A stretch of DNA of 64,000 nucleotides from Duganella alba (GTDB lineage: Bacteria > Pseudomonadota > Gammaproteobacteria > Burkholderiales > Burkholderiaceae_D). A program made the translations under genes and the position numbers. Positions 8,448-17,281 of the stretch are shown here, one piece after another. A model generated the notes under the pieces. It did not search any database and was not told where the DNA came from. It was given only the letters and a program-made list of their open reading frames with translations. Every line of letters starts with the position of its first letter. Within the stretch, counting starts at the first letter, position 1. The stretch is from contig NZ_WKJN01000020.1 in the NCBI RefSeq assembly GCF_009674495.1, forward strand, positions 52,304 to 116,303. Reading direction: 5' to 3'.

Positions 8448-9197
8448 ATGTCTGAAGAATTACTCCGCCTGTCCAAACGCATGTCCGAACTGGGCCTGTG
8501 CTCGCGCCGCGAGGCCGATGAATGGATCGCGCGCGGCTGGGTCCGGGTCGACGGCAAAGTCGTGTCCGAACTGGGCACCAAGATTTACCCGAGCCAGCAC
8601 GTCACCGTCGAGCGCCAGGCGGCGGCCGAACAGTCGAAGCGCGTGACCATCCTGATCAACAAACCGATGGGCTACGTCTCCGGCCAGGCCGAGGACGGCT
8701 ACCAGCCGGCCGTGGTGCTGGTCAAGCCGGAAAACCGCTGGCCGGACGATCCGTCGCCGGAACTGTTCCACCCGACGCAGCTACGCTCGCTGGTGCCGGC
8801 CGGCCGGCTCGACATCGACTCGGTCGGCCTGCTGGTGCTGACCCAGGACGGCCGCGTGGCCAAGCACCTGATCGGCGAGACCACCGAGGTCGACAAGGAA
8901 TACCTGGTGCGCGTCGAGTACACCAAGCCGGGCAAGCTGCCCGACAGCGACCTGAAAAAGCTGAACCACGGCCTGTGGATGGACGGCAAGCCGCTGCTGC
9001 CGGCCAAGGTGCGCTGGCAGAACGACGACCAGTTGAGCTTCACGCTGCGTGAAGGCAAGAAGCGCCAGATCCGCCGCATGTGCGACATGGTGGGCTTGAA
9101 AGTTGTTGGATTGAAACGAGTTCGCATCGGCAAAGTGAAACTGGGGGACTTGCCGGTCGGCCAATGGCGTTATTTGCGGCCGGATGAACGCTTCTGA
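8448..9197 (+). CDS. rluF: rRNA pseudouridine synthase, RsuA/RluF family
   Basis: Converts a uridine in rRNA to pseudouridine. The 249-residue protein starts with an S4 RNA-binding domain (RLSKRMSELGLCSRREADEWI), followed by the catalytic domain with GRLDIDSVGLLVLTQDG, in which Asp122 is the expected nucleophile, and a C-terminal EGKKRQIRRMCDMVGL motif. The sequence and length fit RluF (23S U2604) better than RsuA or RluB, but the exact target cannot be fixed from sequence alone. It lies 22 bp after glnD. Confidence 0.8.
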   Translation: MSEELLRLSKRMSELGLCSRREADEWIARGWVRVDGKVVSELGTKIYPSQHVTVERQAAAEQSKRVTILINKPMGYVSGQAEDGYQPAVVLVKPENRWPDDPSPELFHPTQLRSLVPAGRLDIDSVGLLVLTQDGRVAKHLIGETTEVDKEYLVRVEYTKPGKLPDSDLKKLNHGLWMDGKPLLPAKVRWQNDDQLSFTLREGKKRQIRRMCDMVGLKVVGLKRVRIGKVKLGDLPVGQWRYLRPDERF

Positions 9198-9308
9198 CCA
9201 CAGAGGGATAAAAATTCTTGCTCTTTTGCAAGCCAAAAAGCGGAATCCACTGTAAACTGCGCAGATCGACCTCGCATTGTAGAGTCATTATCAAAGAGAT
9301 ATGCCGTC

Positions 9309-10076
9309 GTGAACGATCCTATACCTAATGAATTCCGTCGCGGTCCCCCCAGCCTAAAAGATGCTGTGGAGCCCATTGCGACGGGTTCGAAGCCGCACGA
9401 CATGACCGATGAACATGACATCGGTGATGCCCTGACCTTGCTGGCCGATAGCGGCGAGCCGATCTCGATTTATCCGTCCAGTTCCACCAACGTGGTGATG
9501 GCGCGCATCAAGTCGGTCGATCCGGAAAATCCGTATTTCGAGGTGGAGCTCAACGAGGGCGAATTCCTGCCGCCCGGCGACGCCACCTTCGTGGCTTGGC
9601 TGCGTTCGGCCAAGATCCAGTTCACGCTGACCTCGACCGAGTGGCCGAGCAAGCCCAACGAGCCAACCGTGCTGCCGCTGGAATTCCCGCTCAAGTGCCT
9701 GGTGCTGAACCGGCGCGCCTCGGCGCGGCTGGAAACGCCACTGGGCGTCTACTACATGGCCTCGTTCGTATTGAACGGCAAGCCGTATGAGCTGCAGCTG
9801 TACGACTTCTCGGCGGGCGGCGTCGGCATGCGCGCCGCGCCGCGCGACGCGGTCGGCCTGCACATCGGCCGCAAGCTGCAGCGCGTGCGGCTGGAGCTGG
9901 GCCCGGACTCGGTGATGATCGCCGACCTGGAAATCCGCCTGTCGCGCACCTTCCGCTCCTTCCTGCTGGGCGAGCAGGTGCAGATCGGCTGCCAGTTCAT
10001 CAACCTGTCGCCGGCGATGGAAGAAGAACTGAAGCGCCTGCTCGACAAACTCAACAGCGGCAAGCACCACCGTTGA
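9309..10076 (+). CDS. YcgR-like flagellar brake protein with PilZ domain
   Basis: Probable c-di-GMP effector that slows the flagellar motor or acts on a related target. The 255-residue protein has a YcgR N-terminal domain (about 35-130) and a PilZ domain. Both c-di-GMP-binding motifs are intact: RRASAR at residues 135-140 and DFSAGGVG from residue 166. The start is a GTG at 9309; the first 35 residues are polar and may be disordered. It ends 38 bp before a strong hairpin terminator. Confidence 0.85.
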   Translation: MNDPIPNEFRRGPPSLKDAVEPIATGSKPHDMTDEHDIGDALTLLADSGEPISIYPSSSTNVVMARIKSVDPENPYFEVELNEGEFLPPGDATFVAWLRSAKIQFTLTSTEWPSKPNEPTVLPLEFPLKCLVLNRRASARLETPLGVYYMASFVLNGKPYELQLYDFSAGGVGMRAAPRDAVGLHIGRKLQRVRLELGPDSVMIADLEIRLSRTFRSFLLGEQVQIGCQFINLSPAMEEELKRLLDKLNSGKHHR

Positions 10077-10114
10077 TCATGGTGGAGCGCTGCCGACGGC
10101 ACGTTCCTTGCTTG

Positions 10115-10145
10115 AAAAGCAGCTAGTCCACTAGCTGCTTTTTTT
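10115..10145 (+). terminator. Terminator abutting the next start codon
   Basis: AAAAGCAGCTAG, loop TCCA, then CTAGCTGCTTTT: a perfect 12-bp stem followed by TTT, with the ATG of the transporter-kinase gene as the very next codon. It looks like a normal intrinsic terminator for the PilZ gene. Its position leaves no room for a Shine-Dalgarno sequence for the downstream gene. Confidence 0.85.
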
Positions 10146-13100
10146 ATGACCACCACACAGCGCATCGTCAAAATCCGCCGCGATTACAACACCTGGGTGG
10201 CCAACGAGACCATCGAGGATTACGCGCTGCGCTTCACGCCGCGCGCCTTCCGCAAGTGGTCGGTGTTCCGCGTCTCGAATACCGCCTTCGGCGCGATCTC
10301 GTTCCTGGTGCTGGAGGCGATCGGCGGCACCATCAGCGTCAACTACGGCTTCATCAACGCGCTGTGGGCCATCATGGCGGTGGGCCTGATCATCTTCCTG
10401 ACCGGACTGCCGATCAGCTATTACGCGGCGCGCTACGGCGTCGATATGGACTTGCTGACGCGCGGCGCCGGCTTCGGCTACATCGGCTCGACCATTTCGT
10501 CCTTCGTCTACGCCTCGTTCACCTTCATCCTGTTCGCGCTGGAAGCGGCCATCATGGCCTATGCGCTGGAGCTGTATTTCCACATGCCGCTGTGGCTCGG
10601 CTACATGGTCAGCGCGCTGGCGGTGATCCCGCTGGTGACGCACGGCGTGACGCTGATCAGCCGCATCCAGATGCTGACGCAGCCGGTGTGGCTGGTGCTG
10701 ATGGCCCTGCCCTTCATCGCCATCTGGATCAAGCGCCCGGAACTGCCGGCCGAACTGCTGCACTACGCCGGCCGCGACGGCGCCAACGGCCAGTTCAATG
10801 TGCTGATGTTCGGCGCGGCGACGGCGGTCGGCGTGGCGCTGATCACGCAGATCGGCGAGCAGGTCGACTTCCTGCGCTTCATGCCGCAGCAGACGCGCGA
10901 GAACCGGCTGCGCTGGCATTTGGGCGTGCTGGTGGCCGGTCCCGGCTGGATCGTGCTGGGCATCGCCAAGATGCTGGGCGGCGCGCTGCTGGCGTATCTG
11001 GCCATCAGCGTGGCGGTGCCGCTGGAGCAGGCGGTCAATCCCACCCATATGTATCTGGTCGGCTTCGGGCTGGTGTTCCCGCAGCCGCAGGTGGCGCTGG
11101 CGGCCACCGCGCTGCTGGTGGTGGTGTCGCAGGTGAAGATCAACATGACCAACGCCTACGCCGGCTCGCTGGCGTGGTCCAACTTCTTTGCGCGGCTGAC
11201 GCACAGCCATCCGGGCCGCGTGGTGTGGGCCGTGTTCAACGCGCTGATCGCCGTGCTGCTGATGGAGCTGGACGTGTTCCAGGCGCTGGACCAGGTGCTC
11301 GGGCTGTACTCCAACATCGCCATCTCGTGGATCACGGCGGTGGTGGCGGACCTGGTGATCAACAAGCCGCTGGGCCTCAGCCCGAAAGGCATCGAATTCC
11401 GCCGCGCCTACCTGTACGACATCAATCCGGTCGGCGTCGGCGCCATGCTGCTGGCGTCGGCCCTGTCGATCGCCGCGTTCATGGGATTGTTCGGCCAGCA
11501 GGCGCACGCCTTCTCGGCCTTCATCGCGCTGCTGACGGCCTTCGTGGCGTCGCCGCTGATCGCGCTCGCCACGCGCGGCAAATACTACATGGCGCGCCAG
11601 CCGGAGCACATCCACAGCAAGACCTGCGTCATTTGCGAGAAGGAGTACGAGGCCGACGACATGGCGCACTGCCCTGCGTATCAAGGCTCGATCTGCTCGC
11701 TGTGCTGCTGCCTGGACGCGCGCTGCAACGACACCTGCAAGCCGCACGCGCGCGTCGCCGTGCAGTGGCAGGAAGCGATGCGCGCGCTGCTGCCGCAATC
11801 GCTGTGGCGCTACCTGAGCAGCGGGCTGGGACATTACCTGCTGCTGATGATCGTCACCGTGCTGTCGCTGGGCGCGCTGCTTGGGCTGATCTACTATCAC
11901 GAGCAGTCGGTGCTGCCGCCAGGTTCGGAAGCGCTGCTGCCGCAGCTGCGGCTGGTGTTCTTCAAGATCTTCGCGGCGCTGCTGCTGGCCAGCGGCATCG
12001 TGGCGTGGTGGCTGGTGCTGACCAGCGAAAGCCGGCGCGTGGCGCAGGAAGAATCCAACCGCCAGACCGGTTTGCTGACGCGCGAGATCGAGCTGCACCA
12101 ACAGACCGACGCCCAGCTGCAACAGGCCAAGCAGGCGGCCGACCTGGCGAATCAGGCCAAGAGTCGCTACATCGCCGGCATCAGCCACGAGATCCGCACG
12201 CCGCTCAATTCCATCCTCGGCTACGCGCAGTTGCTGGACAACGATCCGGCCATTCCGGCGCACCGACAGCAGGCGGTGCGCGTGATCCGCAACAGCGGCG
12301 AACACCTGCTGTCGCTGATCGAAGGCACGCTGGATATCGCCCGCATCGAGGGCGGCAAGTTCAATTTCGACATGAAGGAGCTGGACTTCCCGGATTTCAT
12401 CGGCCAGGTGGTGCGCATGTTCGAACTGCAGGCGGCCAACAAGGGCCTGAGCTTCCGCTACGAGCTGACCGGCGTGCTGCCGGCCTGCGTGCGCGCCGAC
12501 CGCAAGCGGCTGGGCCAGATCCTGATCAACATTCTCGGCAACGCCGTCAAGTTCACCAGCCATGGCGGTATCGTCATGCGGCTGCAATATGCGCGCGAGA
12601 TGGCGTCGGTGGAAATTGAAGACAGCGGGCCGGGCATCCTGCAAGAGGAAATCGATCACATCTTCGAACCGTTCTCGCGCGGCAGCGCCAGCGCCCACGC
12701 CAATGCCAGCGGCACCGGCCTTGGCCTGCCGATCGCGCGCATGCTGACGCAGCTGATGGGCGGCGAACTGAAAGTCCGCACCACGCCGCAGGGCAGCACC
12801 TTCCAGGTGCGGCTGTTCCTGCCCAGCGTGCACGTGCCGGAAGGCCGCGCCACGCGCGCCGCGCTGCTGGCCGGCGAGGCGCGGCAACGCACCGGCTATC
12901 GCGGTCCGCGCCGCCGCATCCTGGTGGTCGATAACGAAAACGTCGACCGCGAACTGCTGCACAACATCCTGCAACCGCTGGGCTTTGAAGTGGCGCAGGC
13001 CGCGTCGGGACTGGAATGCCTGGACCTGTACGCCAGCTTCCAGCCGGACCTGATCCTGATGGACCTGGCCATGCCCGGCATGGACGGCTGGGAGGCGAGC

Positions 13101-13538
13101 TACATCCTGCGCCGCAAACAGATGTCGGCGGTGCCGATCGCCATCGTCTCGGCCAATGCCTTCGACAAGGGCATGGAGAATCCCGCCGCCATCCGCGCCG
13201 AGGACTTCTTCATCAAGCCGGTAAACGTGGGAGAGCTGCTGGACTGGATCGGCGCGCGCCTGGCGCTGGAATGGATCACGCAGGCGCCGGCGGAACCGGT
13301 GGCGCCTGCCGCGCCGCCGATATTGGTATTTCCGCCGTCCGCCGTCATGGCCTCGCTGCGCGAGCTGATACGCATCGGCTACGTGCGCGGCATACAGAAC
13401 AAGCTGGACGAAATCGGCGCGCTCGATCCGCGCTACCAGCACTTCACGCAAACCATGCGCAACTTTGCCGCCCGCTTCCAATTAGATGCGATGGCGGACT
13501 TTGTCAGAGAGAACAACAACGATGAACTTCAACACTGA
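10146..13538 (+). CDS. Hybrid histidine kinase fused to an NCS1 (purine/cytosine permease) transporter
   Basis: Membrane sensor of 1130 residues. Residues about 15-480 form a multi-helix NCS1-type permease domain, starting with RRDYNTWVANETIEDYALRF and with about 12 hydrophobic segments. Residues 494-531 carry a Cys cluster (CVICEKEY, then SLCCCLDARCNDTC) resembling a metal- or redox-binding knuckle. Two more membrane segments follow (about 560-640), then a HisKA domain with SHEIRTPLNSILGY (His681), an HATPase_c domain (NILGNAVKF, DSGPGI, GTGLGLPIA) and a receiver domain with phospho-acceptor Asp973 in LMDLAMPGMDG. The response regulator overlaps its end by 17 bp, so they form one signalling unit. 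Ligand is unknown; the transporter family and the nearby urt operon suggest a purine, purine-breakdown product or urea. No Shine-Dalgarno is visible before the ATG. Confidence 0.9.
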   Translation: MTTTQRIVKIRRDYNTWVANETIEDYALRFTPRAFRKWSVFRVSNTAFGAISFLVLEAIGGTISVNYGFINALWAIMAVGLIIFLTGLPISYYAARYGVDMDLLTRGAGFGYIGSTISSFVYASFTFILFALEAAIMAYALELYFHMPLWLGYMVSALAVIPLVTHGVTLISRIQMLTQPVWLVLMALPFIAIWIKRPELPAELLHYAGRDGANGQFNVLMFGAATAVGVALITQIGEQVDFLRFMPQQTRENRLRWHLGVLVAGPGWIVLGIAKMLGGALLAYLAISVAVPLEQAVNPTHMYLVGFGLVFPQPQVALAATALLVVVSQVKINMTNAYAGSLAWSNFFARLTHSHPGRVVWAVFNALIAVLLMELDVFQALDQVLGLYSNIAISWITAVVADLVINKPLGLSPKGIEFRRAYLYDINPVGVGAMLLASALSIAAFMGLFGQQAHAFSAFIALLTAFVASPLIALATRGKYYMARQPEHIHSKTCVICEKEYEADDMAHCPAYQGSICSLCCCLDARCNDTCKPHARVAVQWQEAMRALLPQSLWRYLSSGLGHYLLLMIVTVLSLGALLGLIYYHEQSVLPPGSEALLPQLRLVFFKIFAALLLASGIVAWWLVLTSESRRVAQEESNRQTGLLTREIELHQQTDAQLQQAKQAADLANQAKSRYIAGISHEIRTPLNSILGYAQLLDNDPAIPAHRQQAVRVIRNSGEHLLSLIEGTLDIARIEGGKFNFDMKELDFPDFIGQVVRMFELQAANKGLSFRYELTGVLPACVRADRKRLGQILINILGNAVKFTSHGGIVMRLQYAREMASVEIEDSGPGILQEEIDHIFEPFSRGSASAHANASGTGLGLPIARMLTQLMGGELKVRTTPQGSTFQVRLFLPSVHVPEGRATRAALLAGEARQRTGYRGPRRRILVVDNENVDRELLHNILQPLGFEVAQAASGLECLDLYASFQPDLILMDLAMPGMDGWEASYILRRKQMSAVPIAIVSANAFDKGMENPAAIRAEDFFIKPVNVGELLDWIGARLALEWITQAPAEPVAPAAPPILVFPPSAVMASLRELIRIGYVRGIQNKLDEIGALDPRYQHFTQTMRNFAARFQLDAMADFVRENNNDELQH

Positions 13539-14424
13539 AGCAGGCGTGGTGCTGGTGGTGGACGACGTCCCGGAGAACCTGGCGGTGCTGCACGATGCGC
13601 TCGACGAATCGGGCTTCACGGTGCTGGTGGCGAACAACGGTGAAGCGGCGCTGCTGCGCGCGGCCGAGGCGCAGCCGCACATCATCCTGTTGGACGCCAT
13701 CATGCCCGGCATGGACGGCTTCGAAACCTGCCGCCAGCTGAAAGCCAATCTCGCCACGCGCCACATTCCGGTGATTTTCATGACCGGGCTGACCGAGGCC
13801 GAACACGTGGTCACCGCGTTTGACGCCGGCGGCAACGACTACGTGACCAAGCCGCTGCGCACCAGCGAGGTGCTGGCCCGTATCGCCGCCCACATGCAGA
13901 CCGCGAAGCTGGTCGACCAGGCCCGCAGCGCGCTGGACGCGTTCGGCAACGCCGTCATCGCCATGACGCCGCGTGACGGCAAGGTGGTCTGGCAAACGCC
14001 GCTGGCGCGCACGCTGATGCAGGGCTATATGGCCGATGCCGAACTGCCGGCGTGGTTGCAGGCGACCCAGCTGGCGCACAGCCAGGGCTTATCGCATCCG
14101 CCATTGACGCTGGCGCGCGGCGCGCGGCGCCTGATCTTTTCGGCGGCGGAGTTCAGCGAGAACGAGCAGTGGATGATCGTGCTGCGCGAGGAATCCGACA
14201 CCGCGCAAATCGAAAAGCTGATGGCCTCCTTCAAGCTGACGCAGCGCGAATCGGAAGTGCTGAACTGGGTCATCAAGGGCAAGACCAACCGCGACATCGG
14301 CGACATCCTCGGCACCAGTCCGCGCACCATCAACAAGCACCTGGAACACGTCTTCGTCAAACTCGGCGTCGAAACCCGCACCTCCGCCGCCTCCGTGGCG
14401 CTGGCCAGGATCGAGCGCTCCTGA
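13522..14424 (+). CDS. LuxR/NarL-type response regulator
   Basis: DNA-binding output partner of the preceding kinase. The 300-residue protein has an N-terminal receiver domain (VVDDVPENLAVLHDAL; phospho-acceptor Asp58 in LLDAIMPGMDG; K in YVTKPL), a middle linker of about 100 residues, and a C-terminal LuxR helix-turn-helix (LTQRESEVLNWVIKGKTNRD, TSPRTINKHLEHVFVKLGV). The ATG at 13522 lies inside the kinase reading frame with AGAGAG upstream, implying translational coupling; a start at 13486 is less likely. The porin-urtABCDE operon is the most obvious nearby target. Confidence 0.9.
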   Translation: MNFNTEAGVVLVVDDVPENLAVLHDALDESGFTVLVANNGEAALLRAAEAQPHIILLDAIMPGMDGFETCRQLKANLATRHIPVIFMTGLTEAEHVVTAFDAGGNDYVTKPLRTSEVLARIAAHMQTAKLVDQARSALDAFGNAVIAMTPRDGKVVWQTPLARTLMQGYMADAELPAWLQATQLAHSQGLSHPPLTLARGARRLIFSAAEFSENEQWMIVLREESDTAQIEKLMASFKLTQRESEVLNWVIKGKTNRDIGDILGTSPRTINKHLEHVFVKLGVETRTSAASVALARIERS

Positions 14425-14469
14425 TTGGCTTTTTGGCATACACTGCCTGCATGTTCCACTCAGCGGGCG

Positions 14470-15759
14470 ATGGCAATGACCAAGGAAGAAGAACTGAAAC
14501 GCTCCAAGCGGCTGGCGCTGTCGCTGCTGGCCGCGGCGGCGGCGGTATTTGTCGTCACCTCGCTGATGCCGCGCGGTTTGTGGACCGACGGCCTGCGCGC
14601 CGTCTCCGAGGCCGCCATGGTCGGCGCGCTGGCCGACTGGTTCGCCGTGGTGGCGCTGTTCCGCAAGGTGCCGATTCCGTTCATCTCGCGCCACACCGCC
14701 ATCATCCCCAACAACAAGGACCGCATCGCCGACAACCTGGCCGGCTTCGTCGAAGAAAAATTCCTCAAGCCCGAATCGCTGGCCGCCGTGATCCTGAAAA
14801 CCGATCCCGCCACCAGCGTCGCCGAATGGCTGAAAGAACCAGCCAACCGCAACTACCTCGCCAGCCACCTGCTGCAACTGCTGCCCGAAATCCTGGCCAC
14901 CGTCGACGACGCCCGCATCCAGCAACTGCTGCGCGACGCCCTGAACTCCGCCATCGGCAAGCTCGATATGTCGCGCTCATTGGGCTCCCTGCTGGCCGCA
15001 CTGACCAAGGACGGCCGCCACCAGGAACTGCTGGACGACGGCATGGTGGCGCTGATGGGCGTCATCAACCGCCCCACCACGCGCGACGTCATCGCCGGCC
15101 AGATCGCCGCCTGGCTGAAACGCGAACACGCCGCCATGGAACTGGTGCTGCCCACCGAATGGATCAGCGAGAACGGCGCGGCCATGATCGCCAAGGCCCT
15201 CAACAATATCATGCTCGACATCGCCGCCGACCGCGATCACAAGCTGCGTCTCAAGTTCGACGACATGGTGCAGCGCTTCCTGGTGCGGCTGGAATCCGAT
15301 CCGGCCTTCATCGCCCGGGGCGAAGAGTTCAAGCGCTACCTGCGCGACGGCGACACCTTCAACAACTACATCGCCGATCTGTGGGGCAGCGTGCGTGACT
15401 GGATCAAGGCCGATATCGCCGGCGGCGAGTCGAAGCTGAACGACGGCGTGATCCAGGCCAGCCAGTGGCTCAGCGAAGAACTGCTGCGTCATCCCGGCAT
15501 GCGCGCCTCGCTCAACCAACACATGGCCGGCATGGCGCGCACGCTGGCGCCGGCCTTCTCCAGCTTCCTCACGCGCCATATCAGCGACACCGTCAAGGCC
15601 TGGGACAACCAGGACATGTCGCGCCAGATCGAACTCAATATCGGCAAGGACCTGCAATTCATCCGCGTCAACGGCACGCTGGTCGGCGGCATGATCGGCC
15701 TGTTGTTATATACCATTGCCCAGATCATGGAATGGGCAGGAAGTTATCTCCATCCGTAA
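14470..15759 (+). CDS. DUF445 family inner-membrane protein (YjiN-like)
   Basis: Protein of 429 residues with a membrane segment near residues 13-30, a short second hydrophobic segment with ALADWFAVVALFRK, a long helical soluble region and a C-terminal membrane helix (GGMIGLLLYTIAQIMEW). The motif around EAAMVGALADWFAVVALFR and IPFISRHTAIIPNNKDRIADNL is the DUF445 signature. Function is unknown. It starts 45 bp after the response regulator and may be co-transcribed. ATGs at 14470 and 14476 are both possible. Confidence 0.85.
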   Translation: MAMTKEEELKRSKRLALSLLAAAAAVFVVTSLMPRGLWTDGLRAVSEAAMVGALADWFAVVALFRKVPIPFISRHTAIIPNNKDRIADNLAGFVEEKFLKPESLAAVILKTDPATSVAEWLKEPANRNYLASHLLQLLPEILATVDDARIQQLLRDALNSAIGKLDMSRSLGSLLAALTKDGRHQELLDDGMVALMGVINRPTTRDVIAGQIAAWLKREHAAMELVLPTEWISENGAAMIAKALNNIMLDIAADRDHKLRLKFDDMVQRFLVRLESDPAFIARGEEFKRYLRDGDTFNNYIADLWGSVRDWIKADIAGGESKLNDGVIQASQWLSEELLRHPGMRASLNQHMAGMARTLAPAFSSFLTRHISDTVKAWDNQDMSRQIELNIGKDLQFIRVNGTLVGGMIGLLLYTIAQIMEWAGSYLHP

Positions 15760-15781
15760 CTATCATGTTAGGATGGCTTAC

Positions 15782-16582
15782 ATGAAATTATGGCTAACTT
15801 CGTTGATCTCTGTGCTATGCGCGAGTGCGCAGGCGGCCGACATCCCGGTCACGATCTACGCCGACGCCGGCTATCCACCCTACGCCTACGAAAAAGACGG
15901 CAAGCCCGCCGGTCTGTATTACGACATCGTGCGCGCCGCCGTCGGCCACATGCAGGGTTACAAGGTCGATATCCAGCCGGTGCCCTGGAAGCGCGGCATG
16001 GCGATGCTACGCACCGGCGCCGGCTTCGCCCTCTATCCGCCCTACATGAACACCAAGGACGAACCGTGGACCTGGCCCTATTCGCTGCCGCTGTACGAAG
16101 AGCGCGTGGTGGCCGTCTGCCGCAAGGACATCCTGGCGGCCAAGCCGCGCAAGCGCTGGCCGGAGGATTTCTATGGTCTCACCATCGGCAACAACGCCGG
16201 CTTCATCGTCGGCGGCGAGGCCTTCGACAAGGCCGTCCGCGCCCGGCAGCTGCGCGTGGAGGAAGCCAAGGACAGCGAAACCAACATCGTCAAGCTGGGA
16301 CTGAAGCGCATCGACTGCTACATCAATGACCGCCTGTCGATCCAGTGGACGCTCAACCAGCTCAAGGCCCAGGGAAAATACGATGAAGGCGGCGCCCACG
16401 CCGGCATCGCCGAAGCGGCGGTGATCGCGGTGGAGCAAGGCTTCCTCGGCTTTACCGACCGCGATAACGGAAAATTCACGTACAAGAACGACTTCGTCAA
16501 ACAGTTCGACAACGCCATCTACCAGATGAAGCGCACGGGCGAGATCGATAACATCGCCCGCAACTTCTTCAAGACGCATTAA
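15782..16582 (+). CDS. Periplasmic solute-binding protein, SBP_bac_3 family
   Basis: Secreted 266-residue protein with an Ala-X-Ala signal peptide (cleavage after SAQA near residue 18) and the amino-acid-binding-type fold: IYADAGYPPYAYEKDGKPAGLYYDI at the N-terminus and GLTIGNNAGFIVG near residue 135. It has no partner permease or ATPase nearby, so it may be an orphan binding protein or a sensor partner. AGGATGG lies 7 bp before the ATG at 15782. It converges on urtE, and the two stop codons share TTAA. Confidence 0.8.
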   Translation: MKLWLTSLISVLCASAQAADIPVTIYADAGYPPYAYEKDGKPAGLYYDIVRAAVGHMQGYKVDIQPVPWKRGMAMLRTGAGFALYPPYMNTKDEPWTWPYSLPLYEERVVAVCRKDILAAKPRKRWPEDFYGLTIGNNAGFIVGGEAFDKAVRARQLRVEEAKDSETNIVKLGLKRIDCYINDRLSIQWTLNQLKAQGKYDEGGAHAGIAEAAVIAVEQGFLGFTDRDNGKFTYKNDFVKQFDNAIYQMKRTGEIDNIARNFFKTH

Positions 16583-17277
16583 ACCGCGAGATGGCGCTTG
16601 ACCTCCGGGTCGTTCATCACCGTCTGCACGCCGGAGGCCACCACCTCGCCGCGCGACAGCACCATGAACTGGTCCGCCAGCTCGTGCGCGAAGTCGAAGT
16701 ACTGCTCGCACAACAGGATCGCGATGTCGCCGCGCTGGCGCAGCAGGCGGATCACGTTGCCGATGTCCTTGATGATGGACGGCTGGATGCCTTCGGTCGG
16801 TTCGTCGAGGATGATCAGCTTCGGCTCCGCCAGCAGCGCGCGCGCAATCGCCAGTTGCTGCTGCTGGCCGCCGGACAGGTCGCCGCCGCGCCGGTGCAGC
16901 ATCTCCTTCAGCACCGGGAACAGTTCATACACCTCGCCCTTGATGGTGTGCGCCTTCTTGCCGCTGTGCGTGGCCAGGCCCATCAGCAGGTTCTCCTCCA
17001 CCGTCAGCCGGGCAAAGATCTCGCGCCCTTGCGGCACGTAGGCGATGCCGGCCCGCGCGCGCTGGTGCGGCGCCAGTTTGGTGATGTCGCGCCCTTCCAG
17101 CTTCACGCTGCCGGCCGATACCGGCAATACGCCCATCAGACACTTGAGCAACGTGGTCTTGCCGACGCCGTTACGGCCCAGCAGCGCCATGCACTTGCCC
17201 TTCTCCAGCTCCAGCGACACGCCGCGCAAGGTATGCGAGGAACCGTAGTACTGGTTGATTTTTTCCACTTGCAGCAT
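16579..17277 (-). CDS. urtE: Urea ABC transporter ATP-binding subunit UrtE
   Basis: Second ATPase of the urea/short-chain amide importer, LivF-like, 232 residues. It shows Walker A GRNGVGKTT, the Q-loop YVPQGREIF, signature LSGGQQQQLAIARALL and Walker B LIILDEPTEGIQPS. The IQPSII variant is characteristic of UrtE. It starts at the ATG at 17277, because the upstream extension to 17304 is not family-like. It is the last gene of porin-urtABCDE, 4 bp after urtD. Confidence 0.95.
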   Translation of the reverse strand: MLQVEKINQYYGSSHTLRGVSLELEKGKCMALLGRNGVGKTTLLKCLMGVLPVSAGSVKLEGRDITKLAPHQRARAGIAYVPQGREIFARLTVEENLLMGLATHSGKKAHTIKGEVYELFPVLKEMLHRRGGDLSGGQQQQLAIARALLAEPKLIILDEPTEGIQPSIIKDIGNVIRLLRQRGDIAILLCEQYFDFAHELADQFMVLSRGEVVASGVQTVMNDPEVKRHLAV

Positions 17278-17281
17278 AGCG

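Noticed and set aside
10131..13481. Leftward 1116-codon ORF opposite the transporter-kinase
   Set aside because: Arg/Gln/His-rich shadow of a high-GC gene; the plus-strand frame carries all kinase and transporter motifs.
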